A stretch of DNA of 64,000 nucleotides, from the NCBI GenBank assembly GCA_937958695.1, contig CALGNK010000027.1, positions 1-64,000 on the forward strand, given 5' to 3'. The position numbers and the translations under genes are program-made. The notes beneath the pieces were generated by a model. It was given only the letters and a program-made list of their open reading frames with translations, ran no database searches and was not told the origin of the DNA. Position 1 is the stretch's first letter. Every line of letters starts with the position of its first letter. The DNA comes from an uncultured bacterium (GTDB lineage Bacteria > DUMJ01). Shown in pieces: positions 54,059-64,000 of the stretch.

Positions 54059-56550
54059 TACTCATCCCTTCCACAACAATATTTGTACTTCTTACCACTA
54101 CCGCAAGGACAAGGGTCATTTCTACCTATCTTCTTTGTCTTTATAGGCTTCTTTATATTGTCCCTAGAAGTCTGAGATATAACTGCTATAGGCTTATTCT
54201 CTATTCTTTCTGGCCTGAGTTCTAATCTCATAAGAAATCTAGAAATATCTCTCCTTATACTAGAGAGCATATCTTGGAATATCTCATAAGCCTCTTTCTT
54301 ATACTCTATCAGAGGCTCCCTCTGACCATAAGCCCTTAACCCTATCCCTTCTTTTAAGAAATCCATATTCTCTAAATGTTCTATCCAATGGGTATCGACT
54401 ACCCTAAGCATAATAAATTTTTCCGCCTGTCTCAGTAAGTCAGACCCTATCTCTCTTTCTTTTTCTTCATACTTAGCATTTATCTTATTTCTAATTAGAG
54501 AAATTATCTCATTGTAAGATAATTCCTCTACAGATTTTATATCCACATCTATATTAAATGTACTCCTTACTTCACTAACAAATCCTTCTAGATCCCACAC
54601 ATCTTTTTTATCTTTTGGTATATAGGTCTCTGCTATCTCTAGTAGATAGTCATTCATTATCGAAATAACAGATTCTTTTAAATTATCATTAATAAGTATT
54701 TTCTTTCGCTCTTGATATATTACCCTACGCTGGGTTTCCATCACATCATCGTATTCCAAAAGATGCTTCCTTATATCAAAGTGATAAGATTCTACCTTTT
54801 TCTGTGCACTTTCTATAGCTTTAGAGATGATAGGGTGTTCTATAGGCTGGTCTTCATCAACACCTAGTTTATCCATAACGCCTCTTATTCTTTCGGAGCC
54901 AAACAGTCTCATTAGCTCATCCTCTAAAGAAACATAGAATCTAGAGGAACCTGGATCCCCCTGTCTTCCAGATCTACCTCGAAGTTGATTATCTATCCTT
55001 CTAGACTCATGCCTCTCTGTTCCTATAACATGTAACCCACCAAGATCTGCAACCCCTTCCCCAAGAACTATATCAACACCTCTACCTGCCATATTTGTAG
55101 CTATAGTAACACTACCTTTTTGTCCTGCTTTAGCTATGATCTCCGCCTCTTTTTCGTGGTATTTAGCATTTAAGACCTGATGAGGTATTCCCAATCTCTT
55201 AAGCATAGAACTAAGAAGCTCAGACTTCTCTATAGAACGTGTCCCTACTAGCACAGGTCTTCCTACCTTATATAAGTCAGCTATCTCATTCACTATAGCC
55301 TTAAACTTAGCCTTCTCTGTCTTATATACAGCATCTGGATAGTCTATACGTATCATTGGCTTATGAGTAGGTATTACTACAACTTCTAATCCGTATATCT
55401 TTAGAAACTCATCTGCCTCTGTAGCTGCAGTTCCAGTCATACCTGCTAACTTTTTATACATCCTAAAGTAATTCTGTAATGTTATAGTCGCTAAGGTCTG
55501 CGCTTCCTGTCTTATCTTCAGACCTTCCTTGGCTTCTATTGCTTGATGAATACCGTCGCTGTACCTCCTACCATACATAAGCCTACCAGTAAATTCATCT
55601 ACTATAATAACTTCCCCATCTTTAACTATGTAATCAACATCCTTTTTGAAAAGTTCCTTAGCTTTAAGTGCTGCTACAAGGTAGGAAAGATAATCTATAT
55701 CATTAACAGCATATATATTCTCTATACCCAAGATCTTCTCTACCTTCCTAGCGCCTGAATCAGTTAGACTAACACTTTTAAGCTTTTCATCAACCGTATA
55801 ATCAACATCCCTTATCAGATTTCTAGCAATATGGGCAAACTGATAGTATAAACGGGTAGGTTTTTCTGCCACACCAGAAATGATAAGAGGAGTTCTAGCC
55901 TCATCTATAAGAATACTATCAACCTCGTCTACTATAGCATAGTTAAACTCCCTCTGAACCAGTTCATCTGCACTTAAAGCCATATTATCTCTAAGATAAT
56001 CAAATCCAAACTCGGTATTAGTCCCATAAGTAATATCTGCACTATAAGCTACTTTCCTCTCGCTGGGGGTAGAATCGTGTTGTAAGAGTCCAACAGTAAG
56101 GCCAAGGGATTCATATATAGGTCCCATCCAATATCTGTCTCTCTTAGCCAGATAATCATTTACAGTAACTATATGAACCCCTTCCCCTGTTAGTGCATTT
56201 AGATATGCAGGCATAGTAGCAACGAGGGTCTTACCTTCTCCAGTTTTCATCTCAGCTATCTTCCCTTCATGAAGTACAATAGCACCTATCAGTTGGACAT
56301 CGAAAGGTCTCATATTAACCTTCCTTTTAGCAACCTCTCTAACCACTGCAAATGCTGGGATCATTATTTCATCTAAAGTAGCTCCTTGTTTCAACTTTTC
56401 TTTAAATTCTAAGGTCTTCTTTGCCAAATCTTCATCGGAAAGCTTAGGAACCTCCGGTTCAAGTCTATTTATTTCTTCTACTATACGCCAATATCTTCTT
56501 AATTCCCTGTCGGAGCTCTTTCCTATAATCTTCTCTAAAATTTTAAACAT
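54058..56550 (-). CDS. secA: Preprotein translocase ATPase SecA
   Basis: An 830-residue motor ATPase. Walker A is in [11 protein letters not shown], with [19 protein letters not shown] (Walker B), [10 protein letters not shown] and [10 protein letters not shown] (helicase motifs). The C-terminus carries the SEC-C zinc motif [13 protein letters not shown] that binds SecB or phospholipid. The length is at the short end for SecA. ATG start, 15 bases after the TPR gene. Confidence 0.97.
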   Translation of the reverse strand: MFKILEKIIGKSSDRELRRYWRIVEEINRLEPEVPKLSDEDLAKKTLEFKEKLKQGATLDEIMIPAFAVVREVAKRKVNMRPFDVQLIGAIVLHEGKIAEMKTGEGKTLVATMPAYLNALTGEGVHIVTVNDYLAKRDRYWMGPIYESLGLTVGLLQHDSTPSERKVAYSADITYGTNTEFGFDYLRDNMALSADELVQREFNYAIVDEVDSILIDEARTPLIISGVAEKPTRLYYQFAHIARNLIRDVDYTVDEKLKSVSLTDSGARKVEKILGIENIYAVNDIDYLSYLVAALKAKELFKKDVDYIVKDGEVIIVDEFTGRLMYGRRYSDGIHQAIEAKEGLKIRQEAQTLATITLQNYFRMYKKLAGMTGTAATEADEFLKIYGLEVVVIPTHKPMIRIDYPDAVYKTEKAKFKAIVNEIADLYKVGRPVLVGTRSIEKSELLSSMLKRLGIPHQVLNAKYHEKEAEIIAKAGQKGSVTIATNMAGRGVDIVLGEGVADLGGLHVIGTERHESRRIDNQLRGRSGRQGDPGSSRFYVSLEDELMRLFGSERIRGVMDKLGVDEDQPIEHPIISKAIESAQKKVESYHFDIRKHLLEYDDVMETQRRVIYQERKKILINDNLKESVISIMNDYLLEIAETYIPKDKKDVWDLEGFVSEVRSTFNIDVDIKSVEELSYNEIISLIRNKINAKYEEKEREIGSDLLRQAEKFIMLRVVDTHWIEHLENMDFLKEGIGLRAYGQREPLIEYKKEAYEIFQDMLSSIRRDISRFLMRLELRPERIENKPIAVISQTSRDNIKKPIKTKKIGRNDPCPCGSGKKYKYCCGRDE

Positions 56551-56565
56551 GATTAACTTTTCTCC

Positions 56566-59500
56566 TTAAAATCCTATGACTACCTTTTCTCTATCTTTAG
56601 ATACTATGCTCTCTATAAAAGATTTATATGAAGGGTATTCATCTGGTGTAATAAGTATACTTCTAATTTGAAAGACTCTTTCTACCTTTAGAGTATTCCC
56701 ACTAGCATAAAACTTCATACTATAGTATGCAAAAGGTTTATCCAATACTAAATCTTCAGGTAGATGTACAATCTTGGAACCTTCTGGAAGTTTGTATGTA
56801 ACTATGTCTTTAGTAGTATAGGGAGACCAATAATTGATTGGATATTTCCTCTCCTTCTTCGCTACAGATTCGCTTGTTTCTATCCTCTCCATAATTGACG
56901 GCAAGAATGAGATCGTGTCTCTGACTACCTGTGCATAGCCTGGAGCATTAAATGAGTATTTTTCCCAAACATCTACGCCCAAATCCCTAAGGTTAGAAAG
57001 CTCATAACCCTCAAGAGTCGCATTGGGGACAAGTGACCTCAATGACCACTCTAAGTCCTCTCTTATCTCTCTATCAGAAGCATTCTTCCATACACTTCTA
57101 ATATATGTATCATAGTATCCCTTAAATGTAACATGTGCTATGCCTTTGATACTTCCATCTTTAGAGAGGGTAATTTCTATATTCCTAGTCTTTTCATTAT
57201 CTTCAGGTTTGTCTATAGGTATATCTACAAGTACTGGTTTCCCTTCATCTATTAATAAAGCCTTAGTCCCCTGATTCATAGATGGGATATAGCCAAAACG
57301 AGTATCCTCAGCAGTTCCATCAAGGAAATAGAGCTTGCCGTTAAGTCTTATTGCACATATTGCATGGTCAAATTGAAATCCTGGAGAATCTAAGGGCAAA
57401 GCACCTCTATACCTAGTTCTTACTAAAACATAGTAAGCAGGAATACCTAACTCCCTATACATCGAAATTAATAATGTTGCCTTATCTTTACAGTCTCCAT
57501 ACTTATACTTAAATACCTCGCTAGCCTGATGTGGCATAAGTCCTCTTATTCCATACTCTAAACCAACATATCTGATATTATTTGCTACAAAATAGTATAT
57601 TGCCTTGGCTTTATCCTCAAGCGTCTCTTTATCCTTAGTAAGCTCAACCACTTTAGCCTTTATAGCCTCATCAGGTTTTGTCCTAGGATTAGCTATATCG
57701 TAATACCAACCGGCAACCTCTTGCCAATCATTAAAAGTAGTTATCTCTAATCTGGGAACGACATCAGCTAAAGGAGGCATATAGCTCTCTTGAATAATCT
57801 GTGGTGTATTATTCATCTCCCATGTGTATACTATAGTATTACCTCTCTCCTCAATCTTAGGTTCTAGTTCTCCGTTATACATCTTGTAGTAGAACTTTGT
57901 CCCCTTAGGAACTACTAAAGTATATCTAGAGATCAACATTGGATCAAAATCTTGGAAGAGGAATTCATCCTGGAAATGTTTCCCAAGTGGACCTCTACCA
58001 AGGTCATCTATAGTATAGGCATATTCTATAATTGCATTATTCTCAAGTGAGGGCATAGATATAACTTTAGCCATAGCATCCGAATATAGATGATAACCTT
58101 CAGCCAAGGAAACATCATGTATGGCTGTAGCTTCTACTTCTGTCCCATCGGGCTTTATTGTCCTAGCCTTTAATATCTTTACCCTCTCACCATAGAGGCT
58201 ATATGGTATATAGACCTCTCCGTAGATCTCTCTTCCTCTCTCATTTAGTATTTTAATTACTTTATGATAGGTTAAAGACGAGGTTCCATCTGGTTTTATA
58301 ATCCTTTCTGCACTATCAAGAATTATTATAGCCGATGCATCTGGATAGTCCTTCTGAGTAGGAGTGTCTTTGATAAGTCTAGACACATCAGCAAGTGTAT
58401 AGCTTTCTTCTTTAAGAAAACTTAGATAATCTTTAAGATATATATTGCCTGGCTCTATCTCCAAAGTCTTCTCCCAATATAAGAAAGCCTTTTCCCTTTG
58501 CCCTAATTCATAATAAAGGTTTCCAAGATACTCATATATATCAGGATGATAAGGAGATATATCGCTGATACTCTCCAATAGTGTAATAGCTTCACTAAAC
58601 ATCTTAGATCTCATATAGAGGTCTACAAGGTCTAAATAGAGATTGATATTATAAGGTTCCCTTTCTAACCTCTCCCTTATCATCATAATGGCTTCTTTAT
58701 AGTTACCAGTACTTCTATATATAGAGATTAAATTCCTAGAGGCACTATAAAATGCATTATTTATATCTAGTAGTTTCTTATACACAGAAATTGCATCACT
58801 ATACCATCCCCTTCTCTCGTATATAAGCCCAAGGACATAGTAACTTAGAGGATGTAAAGGATTTATCTTTAGTGACTCAGCGATAGTACTCTCCGCATCT
58901 TTAATCCATCCTCTCATAAGATAAGTCCAAGACAGATATGCATAGAGCTGAGAATAATTCTTGCCATATTTTAACCCTTCCTGAAATAGCTGAATAGCCT
59001 CCTCATACAATTTTTTGTCATATCTATTCCAACCAAGATCCACATACGCTCTAACAAACTCTGGTATAGATACGATGACCTTTCTTAATTCATTAATACC
59101 CTCGTCACTTTTGCCTTCATCTAGATAGGTCAAACCAAGAAAATAACGAGGGAGAATAGTATCTGAAATCTCTAAAGCCTTAAGAAAACTCTTCTCTGCC
59201 CTATCCCAAAGTCCCCTCTTCCTATAGATTATACCTGAATGGATTAATGACCAATAATCCTGTGGTATAGTATCTTCTACAAGTACAAATTCAGCCCCTT
59301 TCTTAATCTTCTTTGGTTCTAGAGAATATTTTAGATTAGGGATAGGACTTCCATCCTTATCGGTAATCCTAAGGACAAATTGCCAAAGTCCATTATCTTC
59401 ACAGACCTTTACCAGAAGCTTATTCCAACCTTTATTTAATTTAACTTTAACTACATCTTGGTCTATGTATATATTTCTATATATATCTTGAGATAAGACC

Positions 59501-60216
59501 TTAGTATCATTTAGCCAGATACTTAAAGCGCCTGTACTGCCAGACTTAATAAATACCTCTTTATCTGAATCGCTATAGATAAAAGTAAGGGCATAAGCGG
59601 TCACTGCATTTGAAGGATAAAGCAAATTCCCAAGCTTCATAATCCCAAAGGTAGTCTTACTAGGAAACCATCTTACTTCCATCCCATTCTTGCCAGTATA
59701 AATTTTATTAAGGTCTATCTCCTCTTCCGGAGGAAATACCTTATAGAATCCAGAACCACCCACATTGTCAAATGGTCCTATTATAAGCCAATCATTAATT
59801 AATCCTAATTCGGATATATACTCTTTTGTAGAATTATAATTACCAAGACTCATCAAAAACTGTATCTTCTCCCAGTAAAGAGAAGATAATAGTTCAGTAC
59901 TCTTTGTCCTGCTAATTAATTTGTCTATAAAAGCGAGCGAGGACTTATACAATCCTTCTTCATCATACAGCTCACTTAAAAGATACCAATAACTTAAAGA
60001 GGAATAATCATTAGGACTCTCCAATAATACCCTTTCCCAGCTCTCTATAGCCTTTGCATTATCACCCCTTATCCAGGAGTTCCACCCCTCTAATTCTAGA
60101 GGATTACTAAGTTCTAGAGCAAACTTTGATCTTGTCTCCTGAGTAAAAGATATAGAGGGAAGGATAAAAAGAAATATTATCAATAAAGCTAAAATTTTAT
60201 TCTTCAAACTATACAT
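56566..60216 (-). CDS. Large secreted TPR + DUF3857 + transglutaminase-like protein
   Basis: A 1216-residue protein. A signal peptide (about 1-25, KILALLIIFLFILPSISFTQ) is followed by TPR repeats (about 45-130 and 340-610), interrupted by a beta domain (about 145-300, LNDTKVL, RNIYIDQDVVKVKLNKGWNK). Then come DUF3857 (about 625-820) and a transglutaminase-like core with the triad Cys in YKYGDCKDKATLL, His in FDHAICAIRL and Asp in YFLDGTAED. A C-terminal beta part ends it. Such proteins occur in diderms and several candidate phyla; substrates are unknown. The triad is intact, so protease or crosslinking activity is possible. Confidence 0.85.
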   Translation of the reverse strand: MYSLKNKILALLIIFLFILPSISFTQETRSKFALELSNPLELEGWNSWIRGDNAKAIESWERVLLESPNDYSSLSYWYLLSELYDEEGLYKSSLAFIDKLISRTKSTELLSSLYWEKIQFLMSLGNYNSTKEYISELGLINDWLIIGPFDNVGGSGFYKVFPPEEEIDLNKIYTGKNGMEVRWFPSKTTFGIMKLGNLLYPSNAVTAYALTFIYSDSDKEVFIKSGSTGALSIWLNDTKVLSQDIYRNIYIDQDVVKVKLNKGWNKLLVKVCEDNGLWQFVLRITDKDGSPIPNLKYSLEPKKIKKGAEFVLVEDTIPQDYWSLIHSGIIYRKRGLWDRAEKSFLKALEISDTILPRYFLGLTYLDEGKSDEGINELRKVIVSIPEFVRAYVDLGWNRYDKKLYEEAIQLFQEGLKYGKNYSQLYAYLSWTYLMRGWIKDAESTIAESLKINPLHPLSYYVLGLIYERRGWYSDAISVYKKLLDINNAFYSASRNLISIYRSTGNYKEAIMMIRERLEREPYNINLYLDLVDLYMRSKMFSEAITLLESISDISPYHPDIYEYLGNLYYELGQREKAFLYWEKTLEIEPGNIYLKDYLSFLKEESYTLADVSRLIKDTPTQKDYPDASAIIILDSAERIIKPDGTSSLTYHKVIKILNERGREIYGEVYIPYSLYGERVKILKARTIKPDGTEVEATAIHDVSLAEGYHLYSDAMAKVISMPSLENNAIIEYAYTIDDLGRGPLGKHFQDEFLFQDFDPMLISRYTLVVPKGTKFYYKMYNGELEPKIEERGNTIVYTWEMNNTPQIIQESYMPPLADVVPRLEITTFNDWQEVAGWYYDIANPRTKPDEAIKAKVVELTKDKETLEDKAKAIYYFVANNIRYVGLEYGIRGLMPHQASEVFKYKYGDCKDKATLLISMYRELGIPAYYVLVRTRYRGALPLDSPGFQFDHAICAIRLNGKLYFLDGTAEDTRFGYIPSMNQGTKALLIDEGKPVLVDIPIDKPEDNEKTRNIEITLSKDGSIKGIAHVTFKGYYDTYIRSVWKNASDREIREDLEWSLRSLVPNATLEGYELSNLRDLGVDVWEKYSFNAPGYAQVVRDTISFLPSIMERIETSESVAKKERKYPINYWSPYTTKDIVTYKLPEGSKIVHLPEDLVLDKPFAYYSMKFYASGNTLKVERVFQIRSILITPDEYPSYKSFIESIVSKDREKVVIGF

Positions 60217-61375
60217 CTTTCATCATCTCCCCATTATTCAGATTATGATTATATATAACTAACCCAGCCCCTACCTTTGGATAAAAATAGGTTGTCTTTT
60301 GAGGTAATCTATCCCCCTTCTCCACAACATTCCTTAATGTATCCATCGATAGTGGGTTAACAATAAAAGCCGACTCATAAGCACCGCTATCTACTAGTGA
60401 CTTCACCTCTTCTAAGTTATGTGAATAAGCTATAGAAAGGTTATCAAAGTTATTTAAAAACTTATGTAAAGAGATGACATTAAGCTCTTCGGTTCTAAAC
60501 TTAAAGGTTTCTCCTTTCCTGTAATAATAGAGTAAAAACTCATCCTGAGTAATCTCTATCGAATCAGCCTTTTCTAAAGAAAAGAAGCCCTTCAACATAT
60601 CTTCAAAATCCTTAGAAACTCCTTTTATGACTCTATGTGTAGGCAACAAACTTAATCCTCCACTATAGGCATCGATCAGAAACATCATAACAAAACTATA
60701 AGGTCCAGACTTACCATATTCTAGCTCCATTAGTTCTTTGTATTCTAATGCTGTTTCATATCTATGATGCCCATCTGCTATAAGTACTATTCTATCTCTA
60801 AAGAAGTTCGAAATGTCTTCTAGCATATCATCTACAATCCACATGTTGAACCTATCCGAAGAAAACAAAGGTTTTTTTAGCTTAACATTTCTCCACAATT
60901 CTTCACTAATACCTACATCATCAAAGTATATACTTAGTATAGGACTTATATTTGACTTTATATGCTTTAAAAGATTAAATCTATCTTTCTTAGGTTTCGG
61001 AAAGGTAAATTCATGCGGAAGTATAACTCTCTTTTCAAATGGTTCAACCTTCACAATACCAAAGAATCCTCTCAGTACTCTTTCTTCCCTATCTAGTGTA
61101 TATACCTCTTCGTAAAAATAGTAGGACGGTCTTTCACTGGGAACTAAAGCCTTATCTTTCAGCCAGAGTCTAAGCGTTCTATCTGCTTCCAAATACCTCT
61201 CTTCACCATCGCCTAATGGTAACTCTAACCTAACTACATTATAAGGATGTTTAACATAAAGACTCCTCTGAAGCTCAGGTGAGATAATATCATACGGAGG
61301 AGCTATAACATCCTCTAATCTACCTACTATATCCCTATTATAAGTAAGCCCTATAAATGGTTTCACTTCTGCCAT
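60209..61375 (-). CDS. DUF1015 family protein
   Basis: A 388-residue protein with the family opening AEVKPFIGLTYNRDIVGRLE and VIAPPYDIIS, and the conserved IADGHHRYETALEY. DUF1015 proteins are widespread and often near serine or phosphoglycerate metabolism genes; some have been discussed as kinase-like SerK enzymes. apgM two genes upstream fits that context loosely. ATG start; overlaps the TPR gene by eight bases. Confidence 0.88.
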   Translation of the reverse strand: MAEVKPFIGLTYNRDIVGRLEDVIAPPYDIISPELQRSLYVKHPYNVVRLELPLGDGEERYLEADRTLRLWLKDKALVPSERPSYYFYEEVYTLDREERVLRGFFGIVKVEPFEKRVILPHEFTFPKPKKDRFNLLKHIKSNISPILSIYFDDVGISEELWRNVKLKKPLFSSDRFNMWIVDDMLEDISNFFRDRIVLIADGHHRYETALEYKELMELEYGKSGPYSFVMMFLIDAYSGGLSLLPTHRVIKGVSKDFEDMLKGFFSLEKADSIEITQDEFLLYYYRKGETFKFRTEELNVISLHKFLNNFDNLSIAYSHNLEEVKSLVDSGAYESAFIVNPLSMDTLRNVVEKGDRLPQKTTYFYPKVGAGLVIYNHNLNNGEMMKDV

Positions 61376-61379
61376 AGAA

Positions 61380-62456
61380 TTATCCAGACTCTCTCAGAAC
61401 TATACTATCTTCTAAAAGATCTTCTACTAGAGATTTTACTGCTTCTAATCTTTTACTATCTAAAGCCAAGACATCTAAAGTATCATCATATATCCTAACT
61501 ACTCCGAATTCCAAATCTTCCTCTGTTTCCTCTTCTGTAGGAAGGATTATCTGATTGGTACTAAGTAGGATATCAGTTCTAGGATTCCTAACACAGACAA
61601 ATATCTTTCCTCTAGGGTTGTCCTCTCTTTTGATAAAGAAGGGGGATAACTCTAATACACTGTTTACCTTATTAATGTCCTTTATTTCATACTCAGAAAT
61701 CTTAATCCTTGGCTCTTCTTCTTTATGCTGAAATATACTATTTATATAGATGTATAATCGGTATCCATAATTGCGAAGAATATCCTCTATAGAGATTGCA
61801 TCCTTCAAAAACGGTTCTAAGAATTGACTTAAAACGTCTTCTAATCCGTCTGGTTTCCTCACTAGCCAAGGGAAAAATACATAGCCTAAGAAGTAAAAGT
61901 TGTCATGTGGAACAATCCTACCAAAAGATACTTCTCCCCCAGAAAATAACTCTATATTCTCATCAAAGACAATATATTCTCTACCAGTTAGAATATCTAT
62001 GAGTCTAGCCTTACCCAACTTTTTAGTAACGTCCTTTACCTCATATACCGACCAGTAAGTTCCCTGAAATCTTTTTAAAAGATTCTTCTCTTTCTCTGTA
62101 GCGATATCTTCTTCTAAAAATAACTCTAATGGGGTCTTCCCTTTAGCCACATACTCATTAAATATAAACCAATCTAAAACTTCTTCCCAATCAGATTTAT
62201 TTCTAACTAGATCATCAAAACTTTCAGCTGAAGCAAGATCTCCTCTATCGAACTTCTTTGCAATATCACTAAACGCTTCTCGATAGTTTGTAAATGAATG
62301 ATAGGCAATCTTATAATACAGAGAAAATTTTAAAAAGTTTACCGCCAAAGACTCCTCATATAAGGGAAGGCAACATTTTTTAAACTTTTTACCACTTCCA
62401 CAAGGGCAAGGGTCATTTCTCCCTATATCTATATAACCTTTAACTAGCCCTTTCAT
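61380..62456 (-). CDS. SEC-C zinc-motif protein of unknown function
   Basis: A 358-residue protein with an N-terminal SEC-C motif ([19 protein letters not shown], residues about 11-29) nearly identical to that ending SecA. The rest is acidic and helical to mixed, with no domain I recognise. SEC-C motifs bind zinc and often mediate protein contacts. It lies between apgM and the DUF1015 gene with small gaps, so it shares their transcript. Confidence 0.7.
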   Translation of the reverse strand: MKGLVKGYIDIGRNDPCPCGSGKKFKKCCLPLYEESLAVNFLKFSLYYKIAYHSFTNYREAFSDIAKKFDRGDLASAESFDDLVRNKSDWEEVLDWFIFNEYVAKGKTPLELFLEEDIATEKEKNLLKRFQGTYWSVYEVKDVTKKLGKARLIDILTGREYIVFDENIELFSGGEVSFGRIVPHDNFYFLGYVFFPWLVRKPDGLEDVLSQFLEPFLKDAISIEDILRNYGYRLYIYINSIFQHKEEEPRIKISEYEIKDINKVNSVLELSPFFIKREDNPRGKIFVCVRNPRTDILLSTNQIILPTEEETEEDLEFGVVRIYDDTLDVLALDSKRLEAVKSLVEDLLEDSIVLRESG

Positions 62457-62468
62457 ATCGTACTTATA

Positions 62469-63755
62469 TTATTCTTCTCCTTTCTTGACTAATTTGATGA
62501 ATAAAGGCATTAACTGATTTCCAAGCAATCTACCTAGAGAACCCTTAGCACAAGCACTTTCAGAAAAGGTGATAGTTCCATCACTATCAATATCTGCTCC
62601 GGCTACTAGTAAAGGAACTGGGTCGTCAGAGTGCGCCTTTAAAGAACAGGGAGTAGAATGGTCTGCAGTAACAGCTATAACAACCTTAGAAAGGTCTATC
62701 TTAGGTAAAAGATTTCCAAAAAAGTACTTATCTATAGCAGAGATGCTATCTCTCTTTTCAATAGCCTTACCATCATGTCCTGGTACATCTGGACCTTTTA
62801 GATGTATATATAAGGCATCATAGTGATTCATATATTCTAAAGCCTTATCCGCCCTTAAAGGATAGTCTAGTTCAGGATCACCAGTAGGTTCAGGTAGTTC
62901 TACGATATCCATCCCGGTAAGCATAGCTATACCCATCTCCACAGGCATCTCAGCAAAACAGGCAAAGTTTAGTCCAAACAATTCTTTTATATTAGGAAAT
63001 TGAGGAAGCTTATCACCTGCATCTCGGGTAAGTATAACATTACCCATCATCTTCCCTTGCGCCTTCCTTTTCAGATTTACCTCTGCATTATTTAGAACTA
63101 TATGACTCTTTTCGACAAATTCATTAGTCAAGTCAGCAGCCCTTTTAGCCTCTATACTGTCATCTAACGGTTTACAAACCTGAAGATAAGGTTCAAATTT
63201 TTCCTTGGCTATACCAAAATATCCAATCTTATCATATGCAGGATCAGTATTTGTAATATTAGCAGAGAGTGGTCCTTCATGACACCTTATCCATAGTACT
63301 CCTCTATGGCCAACAGTACTTACAAACTTAAATTCAGCAGGATGGCTTGTTAATTTCACCTTGTTATTTACTTCTTCAGCTAAAGCCTTTGCCTCTTCGG
63401 TAGTAAGGTCTCTTCCAGCTCTTCTGTCTACAAGGTATCTATTATCATCCATAGTGGCAAAATTTACTCTAAACGCAAGGTCTCCAGGTTGAACATCAAT
63501 ACCAACAGCAAAACATTCTAATGGGCCCCTCCCTGTATAATATCTCTCCGCATCATAACCAAGAATGCTAATAACTGCAATATCAGATTCAGGAGCTATC
63601 CCTGGAGCTACAGTGTCCACTATACCAGTTCTACCATTTTTAGCTAAGTTATCCATATTAGGAGTTTCTGCTGCCTCTAAAGGAGTTTTACCATTCAACT
63701 CCTTACAGGGCCTATCTCCTAGACCGTCCAATACAACATATAGTAATTTATACAT
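62469..63755 (-). CDS. apgM: Cofactor-independent phosphoglycerate mutase, archaeal type (ApgM)
   Basis: A 428-residue alkaline-phosphatase-fold enzyme interconverting 3- and 2-phosphoglycerate. It shows VVLDGLGDRP (metal Asp), the Ser nucleophile in APESDIAVISILGYD, HLKGPDVPGHDG and TADHSTPCSLKAHSDDPVP. This is the archaeal/ApgM type, distinct from GpmI and GpmA, and is found in archaea and a range of thermophilic bacteria. ATG start with GAGGTG upstream; first gene of the block ending at 45390. Confidence 0.94.
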   Translation of the reverse strand: MYKLLYVVLDGLGDRPCKELNGKTPLEAAETPNMDNLAKNGRTGIVDTVAPGIAPESDIAVISILGYDAERYYTGRGPLECFAVGIDVQPGDLAFRVNFATMDDNRYLVDRRAGRDLTTEEAKALAEEVNNKVKLTSHPAEFKFVSTVGHRGVLWIRCHEGPLSANITNTDPAYDKIGYFGIAKEKFEPYLQVCKPLDDSIEAKRAADLTNEFVEKSHIVLNNAEVNLKRKAQGKMMGNVILTRDAGDKLPQFPNIKELFGLNFACFAEMPVEMGIAMLTGMDIVELPEPTGDPELDYPLRADKALEYMNHYDALYIHLKGPDVPGHDGKAIEKRDSISAIDKYFFGNLLPKIDLSKVVIAVTADHSTPCSLKAHSDDPVPLLVAGADIDSDGTITFSESACAKGSLGRLLGNQLMPLFIKLVKKGEE

Positions 63756-63802
63756 TCTAACTATTCACCTCTTTCTTACCAAGGATTAATTGTGTTTATT
63801 CC

Positions 63803-63808
63803 ATTATA
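63803..63808 (-). promoter_or_regulatory. -10 element for apgM operon
   Basis: TATAAT on the minus strand, about 48 bases before the apgM ATG. The region upstream is T-rich and no clear -35 box stands out. Confidence 0.5.
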
Positions 63809-63880
63809 ACATATAAAAACAAAAACTCTTATATCTTCTGAAATTTCTGCGACTTATCCCCCTGCAGAAGTTGCATAACA

Positions 63881-63916
63881 TAAGAGACTATTACTTATAG
63901 GAAGGGGTGTCTCTTA
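63881..63916. repeat. 8-bp perfect inverted repeat
   Basis: TAAGAGAC (63881-63888) and GTCTCTTA (63909-63916) flank 20 bases. No T-run follows, so it is not a normal terminator. The loop holds AGGAAGGGG, which could act as a ribosome site for the ATG at 63919. The hairpin might then control that start. Confidence 0.5.
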
Positions 63917-63918
63917 GA

Positions 63919-64000
63919 ATGAAAGGAAGAGTAGGAGTACCTCAGAAAGCTATGCATATTTACTATGGAACATCATTGTATAATAGATCTATTATGAAGA
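63919..64000 (+). CDS. Possible start of a gene running off the window
   Basis: A frame opens at ATG 63919 (MKGRVGVPQKAMHIYYGTSL) and stays open for 27 codons to the window end. AGGAAGGGG lies 11 bases upstream. The stretch is too short to recognise and could be chance. Confidence 0.3.
   Translation, partial: MKGRVGVPQKAMHIYYGTSLYNRSIMK

Overview
The window is AT-rich bacterial DNA with very high coding density. Arg is mostly AGA/AGG and Ile is often ATA, a codon style common in thermophiles (inference). Many start codons are TTG or GTG. The gene order maf-mreBCD-mrdA-minCDE-rodA followed by a TIGR03960/TIGR03936 radical SAM pair, and murC-murB-ftsQ-DUF881-sbp-ftsA-ftsZ with sepF nearby, resembles thermophilic Clostridia-like or Terrabacteria-type lineages. 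MurE carries the meso-diaminopimelate motif DNPR. I cannot assign a phylum from sequence alone; an uncultured, probably thermophilic and anaerobic lineage is my best guess. There is no rRNA, tRNA, CRISPR array or recognisable insertion sequence.

Layout. (1) 1-3233, + strand: the end of a DUF1156 DNA methyltransferase and a complete DUF499 ATPase, two parts of a known anti-phage gene set. (2) 3237-3799: a long gene-poor stretch with short repeats and hairpins, then a promoter. (3) 3800-9112, + strand: a five-gene glycan operon (GT4 glycosyltransferase, alpha/alpha-barrel protein, GDP-mannose synthesis enzyme ManC, NAD synthetase, YdjC/ChbG deacetylase). (4) 9102-43608, - strand: about 34.5 kb of 37 tightly packed or overlapping genes. 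In transcription order these are the dcw cluster (mraZ-rsmH-ftsL-ftsI-murE-mraY-murD-ftsW-murG-murC-murB-ftsQ-DUF881-sbp-ftsA-ftsZ), a radical SAM gene, an HlyD-like gene, sepF, hisS-aspS, an rnfB-apbE-Gx redox trio, maf, mreBCD-mrdA, minCDE, rodA, the TIGR03960/TIGR03936 pair, an aldo/keto reductase and ruvX. It starts with a promoter and three GTGG boxes at 10-bp spacing, which look like the operator for MraZ itself. (5) 43748-45400, + strand: mrp and hslO (Hsp33), divergent from mraZ. (6) 45390-63755, - strand: apgM, a SEC-C protein, DUF1015, a TPR/DUF3857/transglutaminase protein, secA, prfB (with the classic programmed +1 frameshift), mltG, and then a glycan module (GH105-like protein, GT2, toroid protein, and a three-domain fusion of LPG-synthase-like, GT39 and degenerate NodB parts). 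(7) 63756-64000: promoter, inverted repeat and a possible gene start.

The central block combines peptidoglycan precursor synthesis, septum assembly, elongation (MreBCD-PBP2-RodA) and septum placement (MinCDE) in one apparent transcription unit. murF, ddl and murA are absent here. Three genes in the block (mreC, rodA and the radical SAM gene after ftsZ) have clearly coding N-termini that lie upstream of every ATG, GTG or TTG. This implies non-standard start codons (CTG for mreC) and is the most unusual direct observation. The least described gene sets are the two glycan modules flanking this block.
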